From an uncultured Amaricoccus sp. (GTDB lineage Bacteria > Pseudomonadota > Alphaproteobacteria > Rhodobacterales > Rhodobacteraceae), in assembly GCF_937891315.1 (NCBI RefSeq), contig NZ_CALAGI010000023.1, positions 1 through 46,664 of the forward strand: a stretch of 46,664 bases of DNA, in the 5' to 3' direction. Position numbers and translations under genes: made by a program. Below the pieces are notes generated by a model that had not been told where the DNA came from, made no database searches, and saw only the letters and a list, made by a program, of their open reading frames with translations. Position 1 is the stretch's first letter, and every line of letters begins with the position of its first letter. Shown in pieces: positions 1 through 7,707 of this stretch.

Positions 1-26
1 CGCCCTCCGGAGGTTTCCTCCGGGCG
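1..26. terminator. Strong hairpin at the window edge
   Basis: CCGGAGG at 7-13 and CCTCCGG at 17-23 form a perfect 7-bp stem with a TTT loop, and outer CGC/GCG bases can extend it. There is no clear T-tract. It may terminate transcription from a gene left of the window, or lie downstream of the MarR gene on the minus strand. The structure is seen directly; its role is inferred. Confidence 0.4.
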
Positions 27-40
27 CGCGTCCGCCGCGA

Positions 41-85
41 CCTGCCACTGGCAGGCCGGCAAGACGCGTCCGCGGGAAATCCGCG
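41..85. other. Two adjacent short inverted repeats downstream of the MarR gene
   Basis: CCTGCC-ACT-GGCAGG (41-55) and CGCGG-GAAAT-CCGCG (71-85) are perfect inverted repeats. Together with the hairpin at 1-26 they fill the space after the minus-strand MarR gene. They could be terminator stems lacking T-tracts. Confidence 0.3.
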
Positions 86-131
86 AGGATACGGCGAACC
101 TCAAGCGTGGATGCGATTGCCCCGCCCCGAC

Positions 132-581
132 TCACGCATCGTCCGCGCCGAGCACGCCGCGAATCGCGCGCAGGGTCGGCAGCGCCTCGCGCAGGCGGCG
201 GGCGCCGAGTTCCTCCAGCAGGTCGTCGAAGACCGGCCCCATCGCATCCACCGCCCGGTCGCGCGCCGCCTGACCGGCCGGGCTGATGCCGATCCATTTG
301 CGCCGCGCATCCTCCCAGTCAGGACGGACATGGATATAGCCGGCGGCGTCGAGCCGGGCGACGGTGTTGCTGATCGCGCCCTTGCTGACATGGAAGATCC
401 GGGCCAGCTGCGCCGGGGTCTTCTCGCCGCCGAGACGGGCGAAATGGTTCAGCACCATGAAATGCGACAGCTCCATCCCCTTCGGCAGCGCCCGCGACAG
501 GCGTGTCCGGGCGAGTTGCTCGATCATCACGATCTCGCTGAAGAAGACGATCATCAGAGGATCGCGCTCGGGAATGCTCAC
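132..581 (-). CDS. MarR-family winged-helix transcriptional regulator
   Basis: Small DNA-binding regulator of 149 aa if started at GTG 581. That start overlaps the stop of the upstream amidase gene as GTGA, which is why I prefer it; ATG 554 is the alternative. The centre carries a typical MarR helix-turn-helix and wing: a stretch reading KTPAQLARIFHVSKGAISNTVARL, of which FHVSKGAISNTVARL is the recognition part, then a D-R-K wing near DWEDARRKWIGISPAG. Helices at both ends fit the dimer interface. It is the last gene of a comF-grxC-amidase-marR group on the minus strand. MarR proteins usually repress their own operon and respond to small ligands; the ligand cannot be read from the sequence. 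Confidence 0.85.
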   Translation of the reverse strand: MSIPERDPLMIVFFSEIVMIEQLARTRLSRALPKGMELSHFMVLNHFARLGGEKTPAQLARIFHVSKGAISNTVARLDAAGYIHVRPDWEDARRKWIGISPAGQAARDRAVDAMGPVFDDLLEELGARRLREALPTLRAIRGVLGADDA

Positions 582-1414
582 GATCGTTCTGGCGCCGCGT
601 AGGGCCTGTCGTGGCCGAGCGAGGGCACCATCGCCCGCGCCCGCGCCACCGCCGCGAGATCGAGATCGACCAGCGTCACGCCGACATCCTCGCCGGCGTC
701 GGCCAGAACCTCGCCCCAGGGTGCGACGGCGAGGCTGTGGCCATAGGTCCGCCGCGGCTTGCCCTCCGTCGCTGGATGCGTGCCGGTCTGCGCGGGGGCG
801 AGCACGAAGCAGCCGGTTTCGATCGCCCGGGCGCGCAGCAGCGTGTGCCAATGCGCCTGCCCGGTCGGCACGGTGAAGGCGGCGGGGACTGTCAGGATCT
901 CCGCCCCGGCCTGGGCGAGATCGCGATAGAGCTGGGCGAAGCGCATGTCGTAGCAGACGCTGAGCCCGATCCGCGCCGGCCCGTCGGCCACCACCGCTTG
1001 CGCGCCGGGACGAAATCCCGCGGACTCACGGTAGGTTTCGCCACCCGCCAGTTCGACATCGAACATGTGGATCTTGTCGTAGCGCGCGATGATGGCGCCG
1101 TCCGGCCCGATCAGGAACGAGCGGTTGGCGAAGCGTCCGTCCGCGTCGCCGGTCTTGAGCGCGAGGCTGCCGATCACCAGCCAGATGCCGAGCTCGGCCG
1201 CGACCGCGCGCAACCGGGCAAGGGTCGGGTCGTCCGCTTCGAGACGCAGGACCGCGTTCTGCCGCGCTCGGCTCGAAGAGACGATATTGCTCACTTCCGG
1301 TGTCGCGACCAGCATCGCACCGCCCGCCACCGCCTCACGGATCAGGCGCTCGGTCACCGGCAGGTTGGCGTCCGGATCGTCCCCGGAGCAGAGCTGGACC
1401 AGCGCGGCCCGCAC
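578..1414 (-). CDS. Carbon-nitrogen hydrolase, Nit1-like (probable deaminated glutathione amidase)
   Basis: Nitrilase-superfamily enzyme of 278 aa. The catalytic triad is visible as Glu40 (ATPEVSN), Lys114 (RYDKIHMFDV) and Cys154 (LSVCYDMRF). The YDKIHMFDV and CYDMRF forms are typical of the Nit1/Nit2 branch. In that branch Nit1 hydrolyses deaminated glutathione, a side product of transaminases, so it acts in metabolite repair in the cytoplasm. A glutaredoxin gene ends 3 bp upstream, which fits a glutathione-linked role. Specificity within the branch (deaminated glutathione or omega-amide dicarboxylates) is inferred. Length is normal for the family. It overlaps the following marR gene by 4 bp. 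Confidence 0.9.
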   Translation of the reverse strand: MRAALVQLCSGDDPDANLPVTERLIREAVAGGAMLVATPEVSNIVSSSRARQNAVLRLEADDPTLARLRAVAAELGIWLVIGSLALKTGDADGRFANRSFLIGPDGAIIARYDKIHMFDVELAGGETYRESAGFRPGAQAVVADGPARIGLSVCYDMRFAQLYRDLAQAGAEILTVPAAFTVPTGQAHWHTLLRARAIETGCFVLAPAQTGTHPATEGKPRRTYGHSLAVAPWGEVLADAGEDVGVTLVDLDLAAVARARAMVPSLGHDRPYAAPERS

Positions 1415-1417
1415 GCC

Positions 1418-1672
1418 CTAGCCCGCCAGCAGCGGGTCGAGCTGACCGGCGTGGTCGAGCGCGTAGAGATCGTCGCAGCCGCCGACATGCCGCTCGCCAA
1501 TGAAGATCTGCGGCACGGTATGCCGGCCGGACATCCGCTCCATCTCGGCGCGGCGGACGGGGTCGCCAGCCACGTTGATCTCCTGGAAACTCGCGCCCTT
1601 GCCGGTGAGCAGGCGTTTCGCAGCCGCGCAATAGCCGCAGGTGGGGGTGGTGTAGAGCGTGATCGGCGTCAT
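1418..1672 (-). CDS. grxC: Glutaredoxin 3 (GrxC)
   Basis: 84-aa dithiol glutaredoxin. The redox motif CGYC (residues 12-15, in YTTPTCGYC) lies at the end of the first beta strand, and a TVPQIFIG segment carries the conserved cis-proline. It is followed by a GGCDDL glutathione-binding loop. The protein reduces disulfides and mixed disulfides using glutathione in the cytoplasm. It lies 39 bp after comF and 3 bp before the amidase gene, so all are probably co-transcribed. Length and motifs are standard for GrxC. Confidence 0.95.
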   Translation of the reverse strand: MTPITLYTTPTCGYCAAAKRLLTGKGASFQEINVAGDPVRRAEMERMSGRHTVPQIFIGERHVGGCDDLYALDHAGQLDPLLAG

Positions 1673-1711
1673 GCGGGTTTCCGTTGGTAGGGCCCCCGCG
1701 ACTATAGGCGG

Positions 1712-2443
1712 CTAGTCCTCGAAAGCAACGCGTGCGAGGACGAGGACATCGACGCGGGCCGCGCCGGGAGCGCGCAAGGTGTCGGCGCAGGCCGAGAGGG
1801 TCGCGCCGGAGGTGAGCACGTCGTCGATGAGCAGCACCGCCTTGCCGCGCACCGCCTCCACCCGTCGCGGCGTGACGAGGAAGGCGCCGGCCTGGTTGCG
1901 AAGGCGGGTCTCGCGGTTCATCCCCTCCTGCGGCGTGGTGAAGCGACGGCGGGTCAGCAGGTCGACGACCGCCGGCTTGCCCGACAGCGCCGCGAGCCGG
2001 CGGGCGAGCTCGGCCGACTGGTTGTAGCGCCGCCGCAGCAGGCGGCGCCAATGCAGCGGCACCGGGGCGATCAGGTCGGTCTCGGCCAGCAGCGGGCGCC
2101 CCGCGGTCGCCATCCATCCGGCGAGGGGCTTCACCATGTCGAGCCGGTCGCCGTGCTTCAGCCCGAGGATCACCTTGCGCGCCGCCCCGCGATAGAGCAC
2201 GGCGGCGCGACCCCGGTCCCAGGCGGGCGGATGCCGCTGGCAGCCTTCGCAGAGATCGGCCGGCCCCGCCTCCTCGCCGATCAGCGGCGTGCCGCATTTG
2301 GCGCAGGTCGTGCCGTGGATGAAATGCGTCTCCCGCCAGCAGCCGGGGCAAAGGCCGCCGGGCGCGTCCGTCGGCTCGGCGCAGGCGAGGCAGCGCGGCG
2401 GATAGATCACGTTGATCAGCGTGGTTTTCAGCGCTTCCAGCAT
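1712..2443 (-). CDS. comF: ComF-family phosphoribosyltransferase-like protein
   Basis: 243 aa with two parts. The N-terminal half has four Cys pairs (C18/C21, C32/C35, C47/C50, C65/C68), as expected for the zinc ribbon of ComF proteins. The C-terminal half is a type I phosphoribosyltransferase fold with the PRPP loop VLLIDDVLTSGAT at 203-215. ComF homologues are linked to natural DNA uptake in competent bacteria, but alphaproteobacterial members have no settled function. It begins a minus-strand operon with grxC, the amidase and marR, and is divergent from the methyltransferase gene across 46 bp. Confidence 0.92.
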   Translation of the reverse strand: MLEALKTTLINVIYPPRCLACAEPTDAPGGLCPGCWRETHFIHGTTCAKCGTPLIGEEAGPADLCEGCQRHPPAWDRGRAAVLYRGAARKVILGLKHGDRLDMVKPLAGWMATAGRPLLAETDLIAPVPLHWRRLLRRRYNQSAELARRLAALSGKPAVVDLLTRRRFTTPQEGMNRETRLRNQAGAFLVTPRRVEAVRGKAVLLIDDVLTSGATLSACADTLRAPGAARVDVLVLARVAFED

Positions 2444-2489
2444 GGCAATGCCCGCCTTCCCGATCTATGTCCGGCGGTGAGGATCCGCC

Positions 2490-3329
2490 ATGCCGCCGCC
2501 GCCCATCCTGTTCGACCCCGACCTTCTCGCCCGCCGCCGGGCGCGGGCCGAGCGCATGCCCGAGGATTTCCTGCGTCGCGCCGTGGCCGAGGAGCTTTCA
2601 GAGAGGCTGAAAGAGGTTAACCGAAGCTTTCGCGCCCCCGCGATCATCGGACCGCGCGGCGCGCTCTGGGCCGAGGCGCTCGACCTCGCCGGGGCGCGGC
2701 TGGTGCCAGACCGCGAGATTCTCGATCTCGAACCCGAGGCGCATGACCTCGTGATCCATGCGTTGGCGCTGCATTGGGCCAATGACCCGGTGGGCCAGAT
2801 CGCGCAGGCGCGGCGGGCGCTCAGGCCCGACGGACTGTTTCTCGGCGCGCTCTTCGCCGGCGAGACCTTGCGCGAATTGCGCGAGGCACTGTCCCATGCC
2901 GAGATCGATGTCCTCGGCGGGCTCAGCCCGCGAGTGGCGCCGATGGGCGAGATCCGCGAGCTTGGCGGGCTGTTGCAGCGGGCGGGCCTCGCGCTGCCGG
3001 TGGCGGACGGATTGCGCTTCGACGTGACCTATCCCGATCCCTTCCGCCTGATGCGCGACCTCCGGGCGATGGGCGAGACCGGCGTGATGGTCGACCGTCT
3101 GCGCCGGCCGACTCCGCGCGCCGTCTTCGCCCGCGCCGCCGCGCTCTATGCCGAGCGGTTCGCCCTGCCGGACGGGCGGCTGCCGGCGACCTTCGAGGTG
3201 GTGGTGCTGACCGGCTGGGCGCCCGCGCCGCAACAACAGAAACCACTGCGGCCCGGATCGGCCCGTGTCCGCCTCGCCGACGCCCTCGGCGTCCCCCAAC
3301 GAAACGCCGGCGAGGAACCGGGCGGCTGA
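2490..3329 (+). CDS. SAM-methyltransferase-like protein of the BioC/NDUFAF5 group
   Basis: 279 aa. The opening FDPDLLARRRARA motif followed by a Leu-rich segment is typical of bacterial relatives of the mitochondrial complex I assembly factor NDUFAF5. The core is a class I methyltransferase fold (HALALHWANDP, then LRPDGLFLGALFAGETL). NDUFAF5 hydroxylates an arginine of a complex I subunit, so a similar role is possible but unproven here. A GAGGAT ribosome site precedes the ATG. The C-terminal tail (about residues 250-279) is Pro/Arg-rich and probably disordered. hemH starts 25 bp downstream, so the two may share a transcript. Confidence 0.85.
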   Translation: MPPPPILFDPDLLARRRARAERMPEDFLRRAVAEELSERLKEVNRSFRAPAIIGPRGALWAEALDLAGARLVPDREILDLEPEAHDLVIHALALHWANDPVGQIAQARRALRPDGLFLGALFAGETLRELREALSHAEIDVLGGLSPRVAPMGEIRELGGLLQRAGLALPVADGLRFDVTYPDPFRLMRDLRAMGETGVMVDRLRRPTPRAVFARAAALYAERFALPDGRLPATFEVVVLTGWAPAPQQQKPLRPGSARVRLADALGVPQRNAGEEPGG

Positions 3330-3354
3330 CGGCCGCGATTTGCAGGGACAAGCC

Positions 3355-4425
3355 ATGGATTCAGCACCGTTCCAGACCACCCCGGACGCGGCCCGCCCGG
3401 CCTTCTCCGGCCTCGAGCATCCGAAGCTGTCGCCGGCCCGGGTCGGCGTTGTGCTGTCGAATCTCGGGACGCCGGATGCGACGAACTACTGGTCGATGCG
3501 CCGTTATCTGAGCGAATTTCTGTCCGACCGGCGGGTCATCGACTATTCGCCGCTATTCTGGCAGCCGCTGCTCCAGCTCGTGATCCTGACCAGGCGGCCG
3601 TTCACTTCCGGCAGGAACTACGCGAGCATCTGGAACACCGAGCAAGACGAAAGCCCGCTGCTCATCACCACCCGCGGCCAGGCGGCGGCGGTGGCGGAGC
3701 GGGCGCGCGCGGCCTATGGCGACCGGGTTCTGGTCGATTTCGCCATGCGGTACGGCAATCCCTCGACCGCCTCGGTCATCACCGGGCTGCGGGAACGGGG
3801 CTGCGAGCGGATCGTCTTTTTTCCGCTCTATCCGCAATATTCCGCGCCGACCACGGCGACGGCCAATGACGAAGCGTTTCGGACGCTGATGGCGATGAAA
3901 TGGCAGCCGAGCCTCCGCACGGTTCCCGCCTATCACGATGATCCGCTCTATATCGAGGCGCTGGCGCAATCGGTGGAGCGGATCTACGCCGGGCTCGACC
4001 GTCGCCCCGACCTGCTGGTGACAAGCTATCACGGCATGCCGGAGCGCTATCTGGCCGAGGGCGATCCCTATCATTGCCAGTGCCGCAAGACGACGCGCCT
4101 GCTCCACGACCGGCTCGGGTTCGCCGAGGGAGAGGTCGTCGTCACCTTCCAGTCGCGCTTCGGGCCGGAGGAATGGCTGAAGCCCTATACCGTCGAGGAA
4201 GTGGCGCGACTGGCTCGGGCGGGCAAGAAGCGAATCGCGGTGATGGCACCGGCCTTCTCGTCCGATTGCGTCGAGACGCTGGAGGAGATCAACGGCGAAA
4301 TCCGTCATGCCTTCGAAGCGGCCGGCGGCGAGGAGTTCGTCTATGTTCCCTGCCTGAACGAAGACACGGCCCATATCGACATGATGATGTCGATCCTGGG
4401 CCGTGAACTTGCCGGATGGGTCTAG
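3355..4425 (+). CDS. hemH: Ferrochelatase
   Basis: 356 aa. It inserts Fe2+ into protoporphyrin IX, the last step of haem b synthesis. The family markers are in order: VVLSNLGTPD (33-41), FFPLYPQYSAPTT (155-167), SYHGMPERY with the metal-handling His226, and FSSDCVETLEE with Glu308. The start is ATG 3355, preceded by AGGGA at 3344-3348. An upstream in-frame extension to 3265 would overlap the previous gene and is Pro/Ser-rich, so I reject it. CQC at 241-243 could recall the Cys ligands of Fe-S ferrochelatases, but this is uncertain. Confidence 0.97.
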   Translation: MDSAPFQTTPDAARPAFSGLEHPKLSPARVGVVLSNLGTPDATNYWSMRRYLSEFLSDRRVIDYSPLFWQPLLQLVILTRRPFTSGRNYASIWNTEQDESPLLITTRGQAAAVAERARAAYGDRVLVDFAMRYGNPSTASVITGLRERGCERIVFFPLYPQYSAPTTATANDEAFRTLMAMKWQPSLRTVPAYHDDPLYIEALAQSVERIYAGLDRRPDLLVTSYHGMPERYLAEGDPYHCQCRKTTRLLHDRLGFAEGEVVVTFQSRFGPEEWLKPYTVEEVARLARAGKKRIAVMAPAFSSDCVETLEEINGEIRHAFEAAGGEEFVYVPCLNEDTAHIDMMMSILGRELAGWV

Positions 4426-4430
4426 GCCGA

Positions 4431-4446
4431 TCGGGTCAGTGCCCGA
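4431..4446 (+). terminator. Small hairpin just after hemH
   Basis: TCGGG-TCAGTG-CCCGA lies 6 bp after the hemH stop. The stem is only 5 bp and no T-run follows, so it is at best a weak terminator. Confidence 0.25.
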
Positions 4447-4472
4447 CCGCGGCGGCGGCGCGAGATTCGCGC

Positions 4473-4676
4473 TCAGACGTGTTCGCGCGCCCGCGGAGCC
4501 ACGATATCGCGCGGACGCGTCGTCACCGTCGAAATGTCACCCGTGGCGCAGCGGATCGGCTGCCCCCGATAGATCGAGCGACCATCGCGCACCACAACCT
4601 CGCCACTGGCCAGCGCCTCGACGAATTCCCCCTGGATCGAGAGACAGCTTGACACCTGAATTGTCTGGAACGTCAT
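4473..4676 (-). CDS. Small conserved protein of unknown function
   Basis: 67 aa from ATG 4676, which has GGTGGA about 5 bp upstream. A longer frame to 4718 lacks such a site. The first 45 residues (CLSIQGEFVEALASGEVVVR, then DGRSIYRGQPI) look like a compact beta-rich domain. I recall similar short proteins in Rhodobacteraceae but know of no function. The tail after residue 50 is Thr/Arg-rich and less ordered. It converges on hemH, 47 bp apart, and lies downstream of mutT on the same strand but 160 bp away, so it probably has its own promoter. Confidence 0.65.
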   Translation of the reverse strand: MTFQTIQVSSCLSIQGEFVEALASGEVVVRDGRSIYRGQPIRCATGDISTVTTRPRDIVAPRAREHV

Positions 4677-4692
4677 CGCTTCCACCCTATTT

Positions 4693-4713
4693 GGGGACAC
4701 CGTCCCGCTTTTT
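4693..4713 (+). terminator. Hairpin followed by T5 reading on the plus strand
   Basis: GGGAC (4694-4698), ACC, GTCCC (4702-4706), then GC and TTTTT. It has the layout of a Rho-independent terminator on the plus strand, although the nearest plus gene (hemH) ends 270 bp earlier. On the minus strand the same stem lies in the leader of the small gene at 4473-4676. The role is uncertain. Confidence 0.35.
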
Positions 4714-4835
4714 CCCAAAGGTTAACCGCGCGTCGATTGTGTGTCACGATTATTTCGCGAAACCAAGTCGAAAGTGCAACATCCGAAAAGGCACCTTAAG
4801 CCTGTGGTTGCACGGCGACAGTGGAATTCCCGCGC

Positions 4836-5234
4836 CTATAGCAGATCGCGCAGCACGGGGATGAGCGGCAGATCGGCCGGGGGCATCGCAAAACGCACCA
4901 GATCGGCCGCGCGCACCCACCGAAGCGCCTGGTGTTCGCGCGGCCGCGGAGTGCCCTGCCACCGCCGGCAGACAAAGAGCGGCATCAGCAGGTGAAAGTC
5001 ATCATAGGCGTGGCTGGCGAAGGTCAGCGGCGCGAGGCAACTCGCCCAGGTATCGATCCCGAGCTCCTCCTCGAGCTCGCGAATCAGGGCGGCCTCGGGG
5101 GTTTCGCCGGCTTCGATCTTGCCACCGGGAAACTCCCAGAGGCCCGCCATCGCCCGCCCCTCCGCCCGCTGGGCGATCAGGACGCGCCCGTCGGGATCGA
5201 CCAGCGCGACGGCCGCGACCAAGACCAGCTTCAC
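4836..5234 (-). CDS. mutT: Nudix hydrolase, MutT type (8-oxo-dGTP diphosphatase)
   Basis: 132 aa. The Nudix box is complete at residues 38-60: G-x5-E44-x7-R52-E53-L-x-E56-E57-x-G-I, preceded by WEFPGG. The WEFPGGK form and the length of about 130 aa are typical of MutT, which removes 8-oxo-dGTP from the nucleotide pool to prevent A:T to C:G changes. It starts 13 bp after argJ and ends the PPIase-argJ-mutT operon, an order I recall from other Rhodobacteraceae. Confidence 0.93.
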   Translation of the reverse strand: MKLVLVAAVALVDPDGRVLIAQRAEGRAMAGLWEFPGGKIEAGETPEAALIRELEEELGIDTWASCLAPLTFASHAYDDFHLLMPLFVCRRWQGTPRPREHQALRWVRAADLVRFAMPPADLPLIPVLRDLL

Positions 5235-5247
5235 GCCGGCTCCGCTC

Positions 5248-6558
5248 TCACGAGCGATAGTCCGCGTTGATCTCGATATAGCGATGCGTCAGGTCGCAGG
5301 TCCAGACCGTCGCGGCGCCGTCATCGATTCCGAGATCGACGCCGATCACCAGTTCGGCCTGTTTCATGTAGGCGGCGCCCGCCGCCTCGGCATAGCCGGG
5401 CGAGACCCAGCCGTTTTCCGCCACGAGGATATCGCCGAACCGGATCGAGAGACGGTCGCGCTCGGCCTTCTCGCCGGACTTGCCCACCGCCATGACGACG
5501 CGGCCCCAGTTCGGATCCTCGCCGGCGACGGCGGTCTTTACCAGCGGTGAATTGGCGATCGACAGGCCGACCCGCCGCGCGGCGACGTCGCTCTCGGCGC
5601 CGGTAACCTCGATGGTGACAAGTTTCGTCGCGCCCTCGCCATCCCGCACCACCTGCAGCGCGAGGTCGCGCATCACGCCGCCCAGCGCGGCGCGGAACAC
5701 CTCGGCCCGCGGATCGTCCAGCCGCTCGATCCGGGCCATCGGCGCGCGCCCGGTCGCCGCCAGCACCAGCGTGTCCGAGGTCGAGGTGTCGCCATCGACG
5801 GTGATGCAGTTGAAAGTCGTCTCGTTCAGGCCCGCGACCATCTCGCGCAGGGGCTCGGCCGCGATGGCGGCGTCGGTGAAGATGAAGACCAGCATCGTCG
5901 CCATGTCGGGGGCGATCATGCCCGATCCTTTGGCGAAGCCGGCGATCGAGACCGGAACCCCGTCGATCTCCACTCGGGCGGTGGCGCCCTTGGGGAAAGT
6001 GTCGGTGGTCATGATCGCCCGCGCGGCCAGCGCGGCGGCGCCTGGCTCCAGCCGGTCGCGCAGCTCGGCCAGCTTCACGGCGATACGCTCGGCCGGGAGC
6101 GGTTCGCCGATCACGCCGGTCGAGGCGACGAAGACATGATCGGCCGGCACGCCCAGCGCAGCGGCGGTGGCATCCACCGTCACGCGCACCGCGTCGCGGC
6201 CGACCGCGCCGGTGAAAGCGTTGGAATTGCCGGAATTCGCCACGATGGCAAAGCCGCCGCCGCCCCCGCCGGCGCGCAGGGCGGCGAGCTTCTCCTCGCA
6301 CCAGAGCACCGGCGCGGAGCGTGTGGCGGAACGGGTGAAAACTCCGGCGATCGCGGCGCCCGGGGCGATCTCGGCCAGCATCACGTCGAGCCGGCCCTTG
6401 TAGCGCACCCCGGCCTCGGCGGCGGCGAAGCGCACACCGTCGATCACCGGCAGTTCGGGAAAGCCTCCGGCGGGGGCGAGCGGCGAGATCGACGGCTTCG
6501 CCTTGACCGGCGCGACCTCCGACTTGCCGGACTTGCGCTTCTTCTTGTTCTTGCCCAT
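5248..6558 (-). CDS. argJ: Bifunctional glutamate N-acetyltransferase / ornithine acetyltransferase
   Basis: 436 aa. It transfers the acetyl group of N-acetylornithine to glutamate (cyclic arginine synthesis) and may also use acetyl-CoA. Family members cleave themselves at Ala-Thr to give two chains; here the site is APDMA220/T221MLVF, with Thr221 as the new N-terminal nucleophile. GNSNAFTG and a C-terminal DLTHRYIEINADYRS segment are also typical. The first 25 or so residues are Lys-rich (GKNKKKRKSGK) and unlike the usual compact start; they may be an extension or a wrong start, since the core begins near residue 27 (PLAPAGGFPELP). Confidence 0.95.
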   Translation of the reverse strand: MGKNKKKRKSGKSEVAPVKAKPSISPLAPAGGFPELPVIDGVRFAAAEAGVRYKGRLDVMLAEIAPGAAIAGVFTRSATRSAPVLWCEEKLAALRAGGGGGGFAIVANSGNSNAFTGAVGRDAVRVTVDATAAALGVPADHVFVASTGVIGEPLPAERIAVKLAELRDRLEPGAAALAARAIMTTDTFPKGATARVEIDGVPVSIAGFAKGSGMIAPDMATMLVFIFTDAAIAAEPLREMVAGLNETTFNCITVDGDTSTSDTLVLAATGRAPMARIERLDDPRAEVFRAALGGVMRDLALQVVRDGEGATKLVTIEVTGAESDVAARRVGLSIANSPLVKTAVAGEDPNWGRVVMAVGKSGEKAERDRLSIRFGDILVAENGWVSPGYAEAAGAAYMKQAELVIGVDLGIDDGAATVWTCDLTHRYIEINADYRS

Positions 6559-6576
6559 CGCCGCCCCGCCGCCAGC

Positions 6577-7443
6577 TTACTCTTTGTTGACGAGATCGCT
6601 TTCGCGGATCGCGGTCGCGGGGACCGCCTCGGCGCTCATCTCGATCTTGGCGCCACCGCGCAGCGTTTCGAGCTTGGCCTGCAGCGCCTCCTGATGCAAC
6701 TGCGCCTCGATCTGCGGCTTCACCTGGTCGAGCGGCGGCGGCGCGGACTCGCGCTTGGCGTTGAGCTTGACGATATGCCAGCCGAACTGGGTCTGGATCG
6801 GCCCGGCGACCGCGCCCGGCTCCAACGCGACGACGGCCGTCTCGAATTCCGGCACCATCTGGCCGGCGGAGAACCAGCCAAGTTCACCACCCGACTGGGC
6901 CGAGCCATCGGTGGAGTTGGCCTTGGCGAGCTCGGCGAAATCCGCCCCACCCTTGATCTCGTCGAACAGCTTCTTCGCCGCGTCCTCGGTTGCGACGAGG
7001 ATGTGCGAGGCGTCGTATTCCGGCTTCGGCTGGAAGTCGGCGACCTGCTTGTCATAGGCGGCCTGCACGGCGGCGGCGTCCACCGGCTCGGCCATGGTCG
7101 CTTCCGCCACGCGGCCGGCGAGCGCGCCGCGCCGCTCGTTCTCCAGCATGAGCTTCACCGCGAGGGGATCGCTGTCGGGCGAGGCCGAGACCGTCTCGGC
7201 CAGAAGCGCCTGATCGACCAGCTGCTGCACGATGCCGGTCATCAGTGTCTCGTCCGGCAGGTTCTGGTACTGTTCAGGTAGCTGGTCGCGCATCGCGATG
7301 ACATTGCCGAGCGTGATCGGGGTGCCATTGACGGTGGCGACGACGGTGGAGGCATCGTAGACGGCCGGATCCGCGGCGAAGGCCGACATTGGAGGCACGA
7401 GCGCGGTGCCCGCCAGAAGCCCGGCGATGAGAAGGCGGCGCAT
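6577..7443 (-). CDS. Periplasmic parvulin-type peptidyl-prolyl isomerase
   Basis: 288 aa. A signal peptide (MRRLLIAGLLAGTALVPPMSAFA, so an N-terminal run of 23 residues) is followed by an N-terminal helical chaperone-like part. The parvulin domain at about 142-240 contains YDASHILV, GGELGWFSAGQMVPEFE and TQFGWHIVKL. Such proteins (SurA/PrsA/PpiD relatives) help fold exported and outer-membrane proteins. It leads the operon with argJ 18 bp downstream, and is divergent from secA, which suits a role in export. GGAG precedes the ATG. Confidence 0.93.
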   Translation of the reverse strand: MRRLLIAGLLAGTALVPPMSAFAADPAVYDASTVVATVNGTPITLGNVIAMRDQLPEQYQNLPDETLMTGIVQQLVDQALLAETVSASPDSDPLAVKLMLENERRGALAGRVAEATMAEPVDAAAVQAAYDKQVADFQPKPEYDASHILVATEDAAKKLFDEIKGGADFAELAKANSTDGSAQSGGELGWFSAGQMVPEFETAVVALEPGAVAGPIQTQFGWHIVKLNAKRESAPPPLDQVKPQIEAQLHQEALQAKLETLRGGAKIEMSAEAVPATAIRESDLVNKE

Positions 7444-7707
7444 GTCTTGTTCTCCTGTTCGCGCCCATACGAAGCGGGCGGCGTATGAATTTCGTGGCGA
7501 TGACCCCGGATCGGGGCGCCGTTGACAGCCGCGAGCGCGCCGCTTACATCCCTAGCCGGTCGAGATCGGCCGTTCGCGCAGGGCGCAGGCTTAGACCGTT
7601 CGGCGCCGGTGAACAAGCGCCCCCGTCATGACATTTCGGTGGGCTGGGACGAGGCGGCGGGGCGCGGAATCTGTGCCGCGCCGTCGGTATTTGGGGACGA
7701 CAGGCCG

